From contig CAVZHA010000001.1 of assembly GCA_963774945.1 (NCBI GenBank), positions 124,001 through 188,000 on the forward strand: a stretch of 64,000 nt of DNA, in the 5' to 3' direction. Each line of letters starts with the position of its first letter. Within the stretch, counting starts at the first letter, position 1. The notes below the pieces were generated by a model that did no database searches, was not told where the DNA came from, and saw nothing but the letters and a program-made list of their open reading frames with translations. Made by a program: the position numbers and the translations under genes. Below are positions 45,194-53,402 of this stretch, piece by piece. The DNA is from Trebonia sp963774945 (GTDB taxonomy: Bacteria; Actinomycetota; Actinomycetes; Streptosporangiales; Streptosporangiaceae).

Positions 45194-45456
45194 GCTGGGC
45201 GGGCGACGGCCAGCCGACCAGCTACACCGAGCCCGCGGCGCTGGTCGAGATGCCGGCCCAGCCGACCGGGGCTGTCGAGCGCACGGCCCGGCAGCCGCGC
45301 CCGAAACCAGGGTGCGACGACTGCGCGATGAGCGAGAGCGGCGTCTGCGGGCGGCACCGGCGCGATCCCCGCACGAGCGTTGACGGCTGCCAGCCGAAGT
45401 CGCACGCGGAGCGGCTGGAGTCCACCTGGGAGCCAGCGGGAGCGGGGCGGCTGTGA
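45190..45456 (+). CDS. Cys-rich hypothetical protein (88 aa)
   Basis: Starts at GTG 45190, overlapping the previous stop. Not recognised. The middle holds CDDC, VCGRH and a later Cys (VDGCQPKSH), a possible metal site. No membrane segment. The stop overlaps the start region of the next gene. Confidence 0.5.
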   Translation: MSWAGDGQPTSYTEPAALVEMPAQPTGAVERTARQPRPKPGCDDCAMSESGVCGRHRRDPRTSVDGCQPKSHAERLESTWEPAGAGRL

Positions 45457-45716
45457 TGGAGCCGACTCCCGAAGAACTCGCCCAGTGGCAGATCGACGCG
45501 GAGCGCACCCGCAAGAAGCGGCAGCTCAACTTGCAACGGGGATGGCACCCGCGCGGGTGGACCGGACCGGAGCGGAAACTCGAGCAGCTCGACGAGCAGT
45601 TCCGCTCGTACATGGAACCCGGTCCTGACGAGCTGCGGGACCTTAGCCACCCGAGCGACCCGGACGCCGCGCTTAAGTGGCTGGCCCGGCATCTTCCAGT
45701 GCAGGAAGGGCCGTGA
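45456..45716 (+). CDS. Hypothetical protein (86 aa)
   Basis: Not recognised. ATG 45456, with GTG 45453 directly before it. Highly charged and helical (EELAQWQIDAERTRKKRQLNL). Its stop overlaps the next start (TGATG). Resembles in size and charge many small plasmid or phage genes of actinomycetes, without a specific match. Confidence 0.5.
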   Translation: MEPTPEELAQWQIDAERTRKKRQLNLQRGWHPRGWTGPERKLEQLDEQFRSYMEPGPDELRDLSHPSDPDAALKWLARHLPVQEGP

Positions 45717-45971
45717 TGACAGCCCCGGCGGCGGTGCTGGCGGCGATCGCGCGGGTGAGCCACACCGTCGAGCTGCTGGCCGTGCGGCGGCACCGTCGGG
45801 GTGAGCTACGACAGCCATATGGACACCATCGTGGTGCGCCACACCGTCCGGCACCCGCTCGACGACCCGGCCGCCCGCGCGCTCGGCGAGCTGGTTACCG
45901 ACCTGCTGGCGGAGCTGGTCGCGCTGGCCGACTACGGGCCTGACCCCGTGCACATCGCGGTGCCCGCATGA
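45716..45971 (+). CDS. Hypothetical protein (about 84 aa, one frameshift)
   Basis: Starts at ATG 45716 (MTAPAAVLAAIARVSHTV). A one-base slip near 45785 moves the sensible product to the frame VGVSYDSHMDTIVVRHTVRH (about residues 27-46), which ends HIAVPA and TGA 45971. Not recognised. A separate start at GTG 45801 is the alternative. Confidence 0.4.
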
Positions 45972-46136
45972 GAGCTTCGACGCCCCCGGTTAAAATTCTG
46001 CAGCTCTGGCACGGGGGCCGGGGAGGGCGGGATGATCCCCCGTCAGTGAAGGCGCGGGCGGCTGCAGCGGCGGGCAACTGGCCCGGGCCAATGGCAGCCG
46101 CCCGCGCCCCACGACAACGGTGCAGGAGAACTGACA

Positions 46137-46229
46137 GTGGGCACCGTAGAGCTGTTCAGGACCACCCCGGTTCTGAAGCTGTGCTCAAAGTGCGGCGGCG
46201 ACTGCCGTCTCAACCATGGAGGGCAGTAG
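46137..46229 (+). CDS. Very small CxxC protein (30 aa)
   Basis: GTG 46137 to TAG 46229, preceded by AGGAGA at 8 bases. The product VGTVELFRTTPVLKLC ends with CSKCGGDC and a His, a possible zinc knuckle. Short, so support rests on the ribosome site and Cys spacing. The stretch 45972-46136 before it has no clear gene. Confidence 0.4.
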   Translation: MGTVELFRTTPVLKLCSKCGGDCRLNHGGQ

Positions 46230-46577
46230 CCATCGAAGATCTCAGCAAGCTCGCCGAGGGAAGCCTCACGTTCAGCTCGCAGTGCGCGACCAACACCGTC
46301 AGCAAGGTCCCGCCGATGCAGCCGCCGGGGACGCCGAGCGAGAGCGTGCCCGACTCGCTGGTGCGGCCCGAGCTGCCGCCGGTTGCCCCCGCTCGCGGCC
46401 CGGTTCACGGCCGGGGTCGGGGACGAGGGCGGCATCGTGCACGGCGAGTCCGGCGGCGAGGCCGAGGGCGGCTGGACCCAGGCGAACGACGCCGCCGGCC
46501 AGGACGACGACCGGTGGACGAGCGGGCGCGCGACCGACCGCCCCGGCAACGGGCTGAACGTCAGCTACGGCCAGTGA
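46190..46577 (+). CDS. Hypothetical protein (frameshifted, start uncertain)
   Basis: Not recognised. The frame carries AIEDLSKLAEGSLTFSSQC and KVPPMQPPGTPSESVPD, then slips near 46390 to AARFTAGVGDEGGIVHGES and ends NGLNVSYGQ at 46577. GTG 46190 is only one possible start. The Gly/Asp-rich C-terminal part looks extended or disordered. Confidence 0.35.
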
Positions 46578-46786
46578 CTGAAAGCCGGTCCCTCGGCGCG
46601 AACCCGCCGTCGCTCTGCTGCCCGTTCCCGGAGTGCGGCCGGACGGCGACGCCGGCGGTGGCGAACGACGACGGCACCATCACCTGCAAGTGCCGCGCCT
46701 GCGGGGTCTACTTCCTGATTCCGGGCACCCCGGCGGTCGTTGATCGCTTGACGAAATTGAACTATCGGAAGACCCGGGCCGCCTGA
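46574..46786 (+). CDS. Small zinc-finger protein (70 aa)
   Basis: GTG 46574 overlaps the previous stop. Cys pairs CCPFPEC and CKCRAC flank a beta-hairpin-like ATPAVANDDGTIT, the layout of a zinc ribbon as in small phage or element proteins. Last gene of the overlapped chain, followed directly by G-rich block A. Confidence 0.6.
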   Translation: MTESRSLGANPPSLCCPFPECGRTATPAVANDDGTITCKCRACGVYFLIPGTPAVVDRLTKLNYRKTRAA

Positions 46787-47425
46787 CCAGGCCGGGGGCG
46801 GATAGTCGGTTCGGCTTGGGTTGGGTTGGACTGGACAGGTTAGTCGGCGGGGGCAGGGTCGGCGTGGACTGACGTGTGACGGCCTGTCGGCGTGGGCCGG
46901 GGTGGCGCGCGCCGGGCAGAGCTGGGATGGGTAGGCCGGTCGGCGGGGGACGGGGTGGCGCGCGCTGGGACGGGTAGGCGAGTCGGCGTGGGAAGGCCGG
47001 AGATGGTCTGTCGGGTCGGCTTGGGGGGATTTGGCGTGGCACGTCGGGCGAGTAAAGGCCGGGGACGGGCCGGGATGGGCCGGGGCAGTCGGCAAGGGAA
47101 GGCTCGGTTCGGCCGGAGTCGTGTAGTCGGGCAGGGTCGGCGAGGCTCGGGCCGGGTTGGGCCGGGGCGTCGGGCTGGTCGGGGCTGGCTTGACCTGCGG
47201 CGTTATCGGGTTGGCCAGTCGGGCGGGGTCGGCGAGGGGGGAGCTGGTTAGTCGGCGTGGGCAGTCGGCGCGGGTCGGCGAGGAGGGATTTGGCGTGGCA
47301 TGTCGGGCCGGGTTGGCGCGGCGCGGGCTGGGTCGCATCGTCGGCGAGGCTCGGGCCGGGAGGGTATGTCAAATGGGCTGGCAAGGCTTGTTTATCCGTC
47401 TTGGTACCGGAGTCCTTTGAAGTCT
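46787..47425. repeat. G-rich block A with repeated AGTCGGCGTGG boxes
   Basis: About 640 gene-free bases. Boxes of the form GTCGGCG/TTGG recur roughly every 30-60 bases on the plus strand. The block ends in TATCCGTC-N4-TACCGGAGTCC (near 47391-47415), the same closing motif seen in blocks B (50226) and C (51737). Long open frames here are by-products of high GC. The rest of the gap to 47810 shows no gene. Confidence 0.7.
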
Positions 47426-47810
47426 AAGCCCTCCCGAATCGGCGCCCCGCCCGACGCTTCCCCCGAGAGCGCGCGGCCGGCGATTCCGCCGAGTTTCCTG
47501 GGGAAATTCAGGGAATCGGGCAGAAATTTGGCCCTGTGGCGGCTGAGGATTCAGATCGCGTGACCGTTCGCAACGCTATCAGCACAACCGATTTAAAACG
47601 CCTAAGGCGGGGAAATCCATGCCGACCCCGTTCCCGCGAAAATTCGAACAAAAAAACGGCGGTCGTGCATGGTCGACTACCCCCGACCGACGCCGGCGGG
47701 TGGCGGGCAGGCGCGGGCCTGGGCGGGCGGCATCGAGCGGCATCGGCGTGGTCCGACCATGCGCGGGGGGTCCTGTGCAGGTACCACCATCCGCGACGCA
47801 CTACGACCGT

Positions 47811-47990
47811 CCGCGGCCATCCCTGTGCGCGCTCGGCAGTCCGCAGCCATCCCCGCGCGCGCTCGGCATTCAGCGGCCATCCCCGCGCGCACTCGGCAGT
47901 CCGCAGCCATCCCCGCGCGCGCTCGGCAGTCCGCAGCCATCCCCGCGCGCTCTCGGCAGTCAGCGGCCATCCCTGTGCGCGCTCGGCAGT
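47811..47990. repeat. Six 30-bp tandem repeats
   Basis: Exact 30-base spacing; each unit begins CCGC(A/G)GCCAT or CAGCGGCCAT and ends CTCGGCAGT. A degenerate seventh unit precedes at 47781-47810. Several frames on both strands stay open through the array, which argues for a DNA-level role or simple expansion. Confidence 0.85.
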
Positions 47991-48005
47991 CTGCCTGCAT
48001 GATCA

Positions 48006-48051
48006 CTGACACGTGTCAGCCAATTCTAGAACGCGATTCTAGAACCTGACA
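48006..48051. promoter_or_regulatory. Dense palindrome block upstream of 48213
   Basis: CTGACACGTGTCAG (48006-48019) is a perfect 14-bp palindrome. Two TTCTAGAA palindromes (48024-48031, 48037-48044) lie 13 bases apart, and TGTCAG/CTGACA arms (48014-48019, 48046-48051) enclose both. It looks like an operator for a dimeric or tetrameric repressor. Confidence 0.65.
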
Positions 48052-48212
48052 GTGTGACCTGGATCACAACTATTTCTCGGTGTTTCTCGGTGTATTGGGC
48101 CAGGTCACGGGTAGAATCTAGGTAAGGCCGGAGGATCGGCCGCACGGCCCGCGCGGGCATCGCGCGAGCCGGCCAGCGTACCGCGCACCACGCGCAGAGA
48201 GCAGCACACACC

Positions 48213-48752
48213 ATGACCAACGCCAGCGACGCCAACGCCAGCACCGCGCCCGACACCAGCACCGACACCACGACCGACGCGCCCGAAACCGGGCAGGTTA
48301 ACGACGGCACCCATGCGGCCGACAAGGCCGGCGAGGTCATCGGCGAATTGGAATTCAGCACGTTCGGCGCGGTGCGCGTCACCGACAATTCGCAGGTCGA
48401 AATACCGGCCGACCGGGCGGCCGATTTCAGCCGCGCCGCCGCGTACTTCAGCAAGCACACCAACCGCATCACGCTTACCGCGACGCTGCCGGACGAGTCG
48501 GCCGCAAAGCTGTTTGCCAAGCAAGCCTCTCAGTGGGCCGACAAGCACGCCCTGTCATGCGCGCCGAAGCGCGAGGGTTGCGCTGTGACTTTCCGGTTCG
48601 CCCGGACGGCCAAGTCGAAGAACGGCCCGGTCATCGTGTCTCAGCAGGTAGCGCCGGCCACCGCGCCGGCCACCGAAACCGCGCCGGCCCCGACCCCCGG
48701 ATCGGTCGCCAAGGCGGCGCTTGACGCTAAGCGCGAGCACGCCAAGGTCTGA
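48213..48752 (+). CDS. Hypothetical protein (179 aa)
   Basis: Not recognised. Thr/Asp-rich N-terminus (residues 1-35), a globular middle (EVIGELEFSTFGAVRV, FSRAAAYFSKHTNRITLTAT, ESAAKLFAKQASQWADKHAL) and a Pro/Ala/Thr-rich tail. No signal peptide. First gene after the palindrome block; presumably regulated through it. Confidence 0.6.
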   Translation: MTNASDANASTAPDTSTDTTTDAPETGQVNDGTHAADKAGEVIGELEFSTFGAVRVTDNSQVEIPADRAADFSRAAAYFSKHTNRITLTATLPDESAAKLFAKQASQWADKHALSCAPKREGCAVTFRFARTAKSKNGPVIVSQQVAPATAPATETAPAPTPGSVAKAALDAKREHAKV

Positions 48753-48841
48753 CCAGCAGCCGGCCAGCGGCTAGCGGGAATCGCTCCCGCTAGCAGGCAG
48801 GCCAGCCCGCAACTTCCAGCCCGACCGAACGGAGCAACACG

Positions 48842-49048
48842 ATGATTTGGTTCGCAGCGCTAGTGCTGCAAGTCCTCACCGGCCGCGCGTGGCTAGTGGT
48901 CATAGTCCACGGGCAGGCCGGCGATCTGCCTGATCACCGAGCACGCGCGGCAGCTTTTCGCCAACGGGTGCTTCCGGTGACCGATTTCCTGCTTTACGTG
49001 GCGTTGGCCGTGGTCATTTTCGCTGCCTGCTGCCTGCTGTCCGACTAG
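48842..49048 (+). CDS. Small membrane protein (68 aa)
   Basis: Two hydrophobic segments (IWFAALVLQVL...WLVVIVHG and FLLYVALAVVIFAACCLL) separated by a charged loop. The leader CCAGCCCG-ACGGAGCAACACG before ATG is nearly repeated before the gene at 49146. Function unknown. Confidence 0.5.
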   Translation: MIWFAALVLQVLTGRAWLVVIVHGQAGDLPDHRARAAAFRQRVLPVTDFLLYVALAVVIFAACCLLSD

Positions 49049-49145
49049 CTCACTACCGCCACCGATCGGCGTACGTACGCGGTCCGAATCCGCGCGGTGG
49101 CACGTACCCGCAATTTCCAGCCCCACCCGAGAACGGAGCAACACG

Positions 49146-49457
49146 ATGCTTGATTCCGACCTGCCCTATTCCGCGCAAGCGGGCACCGGGCCGACGCTCG
49201 ATGAGCGGGCGGCAGGCCTGACTGCCCGGCATCTGCGGATAGCGCCCGAGGTACGCGCAACCGTGCGCAACAGCACGCACGCGGACGAGCCGCCGACCGG
49301 ACTGCGCAACAGCGGCAGCACGGTAGCGGAGCTGATCGAGACGCTACAGCGCTACCCGGCATGGGCGCGAGTGCAAGCCACGACATACGGCCACGCCCCG
49401 GTGACCGTCGATTCAGTCGAGTACTGGCCCGGCAGCGAAAGCGTCGTGCTCTCATGA
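49146..49457 (+). CDS. Hypothetical protein (103 aa)
   Basis: Not recognised. Soluble; the N-terminal half is polar and the C-terminal half reads STVAELIETLQRYPAWARVQ, then a strand-rich tail (TVDSVEYWPGSESVVLS). GGAG sits 9 bases before ATG. The stop overlaps the next start by 4 bases. Confidence 0.55.
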   Translation: MLDSDLPYSAQAGTGPTLDERAAGLTARHLRIAPEVRATVRNSTHADEPPTGLRNSGSTVAELIETLQRYPAWARVQATTYGHAPVTVDSVEYWPGSESVVLS

Positions 49458-49636
49458 CGTCGTACCGGCCGGTAAATCTCGCGCCGGAAAACTACTGGAC
49501 GGCCAGCCGGGCGGCTAATTTGTCCGACGCGGCGATCGAGGCGCTGCTGGAGAGCGGCGAGATCACGCCGGACGAAACCGTCGCGCTGGAGGCAGAGCAG
49601 GAACGCCGCAACGCCGACGACGACGCGCGCGACTGA
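49454..49636 (+). CDS. Hypothetical protein (60 aa)
   Basis: Not recognised. ATG 49454 overlaps the previous gene. Acidic helical protein (SDAAIEALLESGEITPDET). Similar in size to small helper proteins of actinomycete plasmids. Confidence 0.5.
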   Translation: MTSYRPVNLAPENYWTASRAANLSDAAIEALLESGEITPDETVALEAEQERRNADDDARD

Positions 49637-49723
49637 ACCGAGAGCCCTACGCCACCGAACCGAGCGCATCGGGTCGGTGGCTTTGCTGTCTGCTCTGTCC
49701 CAGACACCCGAGAGGAAACGGAA

Positions 49724-50173
49724 ATGACCACGACCGACGACACCACGACCACGACCGAAACCGCCACCGAGCTAACCCAGCGGCAGCGGATGATCGCCAG
49801 CATCCGCGCCTACGCGGACCTGTTGGAGGCGTTCCCGAATCTGCCGGCGCCATGGTCGTCGAGCGAGAGCTTCTACCTCACCGAGCAGGAGGCCCGCGAC
49901 GCGCGGCGCGGCGTGTACGGCTGGACTAAGCAGAACGACCGGAAGTCCAGCTACATCACGTACTACAGGGTAATCGGGGGCGCCGACCGGTGGGGGGCGG
50001 GAACGATCACCGTGCAGATCAACGTGGATAAGGGAACCGGCGCCTGCCGCCAGGTCGTCGTCGGAACGCGCCGCATCGAGGCCACGGAAGCGCACGACGT
50101 GGACATCACCGAATGGCGCTGTGAGTCGGACGAACCGCAGTCGGACGCCACGGTTTTCGGCCCGGAGGACTAG
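49724..50173 (+). CDS. Hypothetical protein (149 aa)
   Basis: Not recognised. A Thr-rich N-terminus (MTTTDDTTTTTETATEL) precedes a helix (QRMIASIRAYADLLEAF) and a mixed alpha/beta region (YYRVIGGADRWGAGTITVQI). GAGAGGAAACGGAA lies upstream of the start. The gene is closed by a strong terminator at 50184. Confidence 0.6.
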   Translation: MTTTDDTTTTTETATELTQRQRMIASIRAYADLLEAFPNLPAPWSSSESFYLTEQEARDARRGVYGWTKQNDRKSSYITYYRVIGGADRWGAGTITVQINVDKGTGACRQVVVGTRRIEATEAHDVDITEWRCESDEPQSDATVFGPED

Positions 50174-50183
50174 CACCGATAGC

Positions 50184-50224
50184 AAAGCGACCTGCAAGCC
50201 GCACACGGTTTGCAGGTCGCTTTT
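50184..50224 (+). terminator. Rho-independent-type terminator
   Basis: Stem AAAGCGACCTGCAAG... / ...TTTGCAGGTCGCTTTT with loop of about 6 bases, followed by T residues, 11 bases after the stop of the 49724 gene. Confidence 0.85.
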
Positions 50225-50225
50225 G

Positions 50226-50395
50226 CGTTGGCGCGGATAGTCGGCGTGGGCCGAAGCCGGGATGGCACGGTTTGAGCTGGGTAGTCGCGTCGGCTTGGTT
50301 CGCGTATCCGTCAAATTACCGGAGTCCCTAACAGTCTAACAGCGTGACTATTCACAGTGGCGACCGCCCTCCTATAACCGGAGTGCGGTCGTTCG
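50226..50395. repeat. G-rich block B with conserved closing motif and hairpin
   Basis: Contains AGTCGGCGTGG and GTCGCGTCGGCTTGG boxes, then TATCCGTCAAATTACCGGAG TCC at about 50306-50329 and a hairpin with arms CGACCGC/GCGGTCG (near 50363-50392). Gene-free; leads to the secreted-protein gene. Confidence 0.7.
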
Positions 50396-50442
50396 CTGTG
50401 TCTGGTAACAACGCCAGGCTAGAAAGAAAGCAGAACCCAGTC

Positions 50443-51079
50443 ATGCGAAGCACCCGTATTACCAGCCCGGCCCGTCGTCGCAGGATCGCCCGCATCGCCG
50501 CCATCACGGCGGCCGGGGCGCTCGTCGCGGTCGCGGGCGGGGCAACGTCGGCATTCGCGGCGGGGACACCCGCCCCGGCCGGGCAGGCTGAACGGCACCG
50601 TCATCGTCAACAGCGTGCTGACCATCCAGCCGGCTGAAGGCAGCTTCACCATGACGGCCAACCCGGGGCAGACCACGTCCATCGTGCCGTTCCAGATCAC
50701 GGTGGGCTCAAGCGATGGGAGCGGGTATGCGCTCACCGAGGGACTGACCCAGCAGTTCGGGTCGCTCCCGAACACCGACTGGTCAACCGACCAGTGGGCC
50801 CAGGTCGGGACGCTGCCGAACGGCAGTGAGTCGTTCGCGCTGACCGACCCGTCCTACGACGCGGCCGGCGACGCGCTCACCCTGTTCTCCACGAACACGG
50901 TCTCCGGCAGCACCGGCAGCACCTCGACCGGCGCGGTCCCCAACGCCTACCCGTACTCGCCGGACGGCACGCACGACGTGTTCACGACGATTTTGCACTT
51001 GACGCTGCCGGCGAACCAGCCCGGCAGCCCGAACGGCGGCTACTCGGGCAGCTTCGACTACATGGTCACCGGCAACTAG
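50443..51079 (+). CDS. Secreted protein (about 212 aa, one frameshift)
   Basis: ATG 50443 opens a twin-basic signal peptide (ARRRRIARIAAITAAGAL) ending AFAAG. A slip near 50590 separates it from the mature part (VIVNSVLTIQPAEGSFTMTA, TTSIVPFQITVGSSDGSGY), which is strand-rich and ends GGYSGSFDYMVTGN. The pattern recalls surface beta-sandwich proteins, remotely WxL-like. No catalytic motif. It forms a pair with the membrane-anchored protein at 51188. Confidence 0.65.
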
Positions 51080-51112
51080 CAGAACCGGGCAGATCGCCCG
51101 TTTAGCCATACC

Positions 51113-51157
51113 CAGCGGACAGCGCCAGGGCATCCCGCTCTGGCGCTGTCCGCGTTT
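51113..51157 (+). terminator. Rho-independent-type terminator
   Basis: Arms GCGGACAGCGCCAG and CTGGCGCTGTCCGC with a 10-base loop, followed by GTTTT; lies between the secreted protein gene and 51188. Confidence 0.85.
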
Positions 51158-51187
51158 TACCCAGCGCTACCCAAGGAAGAGGAAACC

Positions 51188-51736
51188 ATGACCAGTCCGT
51201 CCACCGCAAGCGCGAGCTTCCGGCTATCGCTCAGCCCGGCGTCGACGACGCTCACCCGCTACCAGGGCCACGGCTACAGCGGCCACGTCACCGTGACCGA
51301 CACCGGCTCCGCGGCCGTCAACGTCCACATGTCGGCCATCGCGCTGGGCAGCTCGGGCCGGTCCTGCAGCACCGCGCACGGAGCGCCCGCGTGGCTGCAC
51401 GTGTCGGCCGGCAGCTTCAAGCTGGCACCAGGCCAGGCGCGGACCGTGAGGTACACGGTCTCAGCTCCCGCCGGCACGCACGGCAGCGGGGCGGTCGTCG
51501 CTACCGGATCGCCCGTGAAGCCGGGACACGGGAACGCCAAGCTGTCCGGCTCGATCGGCTCAAGGATCACCCTCGGCAGCGACCACTGCACGACGATCCA
51601 CCCGGTAGCGGTCGCGCCGACTGCGCACAACGGCACACCGGTCGGTGCGCTGGTCGCGCTCGCGCTAGTCCTGGCCGCGCTCACCCTGCTAGCGATCGGC
51701 GTGCGCAGGCACGTCATGCGCCGCAGGGCTGAGTAG
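51188..51736 (+). CDS. C-terminally membrane-anchored surface protein (182 aa)
   Basis: A strand-rich domain (FRLSLSPASTTLTRYQGHGY, VTVTDTGSAAVNVHMS) resembling an Ig-like or NEW3-type fold, then a Pro/Gly/Thr linker, one transmembrane helix (ALVALALVLAALTLLAIGV) and a basic tail RRHVMRRRAE. That ending is typical of membrane-anchored exported proteins, but no N-terminal signal peptide is visible, so the true start may be lost. Partner of the secreted protein upstream. Confidence 0.6.
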   Translation: MTSPSTASASFRLSLSPASTTLTRYQGHGYSGHVTVTDTGSAAVNVHMSAIALGSSGRSCSTAHGAPAWLHVSAGSFKLAPGQARTVRYTVSAPAGTHGSGAVVATGSPVKPGHGNAKLSGSIGSRITLGSDHCTTIHPVAVAPTAHNGTPVGALVALALVLAALTLLAIGVRRHVMRRRAE

Positions 51737-51916
51737 GGACGGGCAAGGCACGTCGGCGTGGCCAGGAACGGATCGGGGTGGGGTGGCCAGGGTAGTCGGC
51801 GTGGCACGGGTCGGTTCGGTTCGTTATCCGTCAAATTACCGGAGTCCGTAGCAGTATATCACCGCGTTTACCTGACCATTCAGTTCCGGGCTGGTGAGTC
51901 GAAGGATTCACCAGCC
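51737..51916. repeat. G-rich block C with conserved closing motif and hairpin
   Basis: CGTCGGCGTGG and AGTCGGCGTGG boxes are followed by TATCCGTCAAATTACCGGAG TCC (about 51828-51850) and a perfect 10-bp hairpin GGGCTGGTGA/TCACCAGCCC (51887-51916). Leads to the ParB-like gene. Confidence 0.75.
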
Positions 51917-51989
51917 CGCTGCTGTCTGACCAGGAATCGGACCCCTTATATGCACTGTGCATATCGGGCGAGCAGAAAAGGAATCAGAA

Positions 51990-52943
51990 ATGCAGTACAA
52001 GATTAAGGACCTACTCGAAAACTCCGTCCAGCAATTCGACGACCTGTCCGCGGACGAGCTGGACAAGTTCAGCGCGAGCTTCCGCAAGGAGATCTCAGAC
52101 AGCCCGGTGGTGGTCGCGATGGTGGACGGCCGCGCGCTGCTGGTCGAGGGACGCCAGCGCCTGCGGATGCTGCAGCAGCGGAAGCGCGCCACGCTCAACG
52201 AGGGCGAGTGCGTGGTCGCGCAGGGCGTCACCACCCGCGAGGAAGCCGAGAACGAGGCGATCACCAGGGGCGCGAACAGGCGCCAGCTCACCCAGCAGCA
52301 GACCGGCGACCTGGCCAGGAAGCTGATCAGCGAGCGGGGTCTCACCCAGAGCCAGGCCGCGCTGCTGCTGGGGATCAGCCAGCCGTCGGTGTCTAAGGCA
52401 ATCGCCAAATCAGAGCACGCCGAGGCCACCGCAGCCGCTACGGCAGCTACCCAGAAGGTGGCCGACTCGCTGCGGGACATCGATCCCACGGGCGCGCTCA
52501 CCGGCACCAAGCCGACCGGGCGGGGACCGGACATCACGCCCCGCCCGGTCGGCGGGCCGACGCCGGGATTCGCGGTCGTCCCGCAGCAGCAGGCACCCGC
52601 GTCGCAGTCGCAGCAGCCGCAGAGGCAGCCCGCGCCGGTCGGCGTGGTGGTGCCGCCCGAGCGGGCGACCGGGCTGGGCCGGGTGAAGGTGCTCGCGGGA
52701 TCAGCGTGGAGCATTATCCAGAACCTGTCCGGCACGCTGGTCGTCGACCAGGGCGGCGACCCCGACGACGTGGCGGGCTGGTCGGTCAAATTCGCGTCGG
52801 GCGAAGAGAAGCGGGTGGCCGCCATGCGGGACCGGCTGAGCAGCGCGAGCGCGGCCTACGCCGCCCTGGCGGCCGTGCTCGACACCGCGCTCGCAGCCCA
52901 GGAGGCCAAGAAGCCGGCCGAGGCCAGGACCAAGACCGCGTAG
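51990..52943 (+). CDS. ParB-like DNA-binding protein
   Basis: A 317-residue protein. Residues 1-75 resemble the ParB/Srx N-terminal domain (VVVAMVDGRALLVEGRQRLRML in two parts, with EGRQR where ParB has EGxxR). The HTH LTQSQAALLLGISQPSVSKAIAKS follows near residue 115. The C-terminal half is Pro/Gln-rich, then a second helical domain. ATG 51990 has AAGGA upstream. It may segregate or regulate the element, with the repeated G-rich boxes as possible targets (inference). No ParA is adjacent. Confidence 0.75.
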   Translation: MQYKIKDLLENSVQQFDDLSADELDKFSASFRKEISDSPVVVAMVDGRALLVEGRQRLRMLQQRKRATLNEGECVVAQGVTTREEAENEAITRGANRRQLTQQQTGDLARKLISERGLTQSQAALLLGISQPSVSKAIAKSEHAEATAAATAATQKVADSLRDIDPTGALTGTKPTGRGPDITPRPVGGPTPGFAVVPQQQAPASQSQQPQRQPAPVGVVVPPERATGLGRVKVLAGSAWSIIQNLSGTLVVDQGGDPDDVAGWSVKFASGEEKRVAAMRDRLSSASAAYAALAAVLDTALAAQEAKKPAEARTKTA

Positions 52944-52980
52944 GTACTGGCTGACACCGAGTGACACCGGGAGGTGTACC

Positions 52981-53241
52981 GTGGACCCCATGGCCGCACC
53001 GAGAAGGAACGCGACAGCCCGGCTAACCCCGCGCGGCGTTTTGATCGATAACAAGAAACTCGTCAGGCTGCGGGTGGGAAAGGCGTGGAGCCGGGCGCAG
53101 CTAGCGGAGGCGGCCGGCGTCAGCGTGAGAGCGCTCGGCACCTGGGAAACCGGGGATAGAAAGCCACTGGCGCCTGATCTGGGAAAAGTAGCGGAAGCGC
53201 TCGGCTGCCAGCCCGCCGACCTATTGCCGCCGCCCGAATAG
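52981..53241 (+). CDS. XRE-family HTH protein (86 aa)
   Basis: GTG 52981 follows GGGAGGTG at 7 bases. The HTH is SRAQLAEAAGVSVRALGTWETG, then a second helix pair (APDLGKVAEALGCQPADLL). A Cro/C1-type regulator, probably of the element. It is closed by a terminator at 53250. Confidence 0.82.
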   Translation: MDPMAAPRRNATARLTPRGVLIDNKKLVRLRVGKAWSRAQLAEAAGVSVRALGTWETGDRKPLAPDLGKVAEALGCQPADLLPPPE

Positions 53242-53249
53242 CGCGAACA

Positions 53250-53287
53250 GCCCCGTCATTACCCAGCAGGTGGTGACGGGGCTTTTT
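53250..53287 (+). terminator. Rho-independent-type terminator
   Basis: Arms CCCCGTCA and TGACGGGG with a 14-base loop, followed by CTTTTTG, 10 bases after the XRE stop. Confidence 0.85.
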
Positions 53288-53402
53288 GCTGCCCTTTTCC
53301 CCGTGAGTTACGTCAACTTTTAGGTACCGAGTTGGACCGTAAGAGACCCTGTTCGAATCCTGGTCTTGACCTGAGCTATTCATTCAGTATTGGATCGGTA
53401 GC

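Noticed and set aside
47811..47990. CRISPR array
   Set aside because: Units abut with no spacers, and there are no cas genes nearby.
47677..48012. Minus-strand frame encoding a CRARAGMAAD repeat protein
   Set aside because: The 30-bp array is open in several frames on both strands; no ribosome site and no flanking domain, so coding is not supported.
53325..53380. tRNA-like T-arm (GTTCGAATCC) as an integration tRNA
   Set aside because: No acceptor, D or anticodon arms can be paired around it, and the element ends elsewhere.
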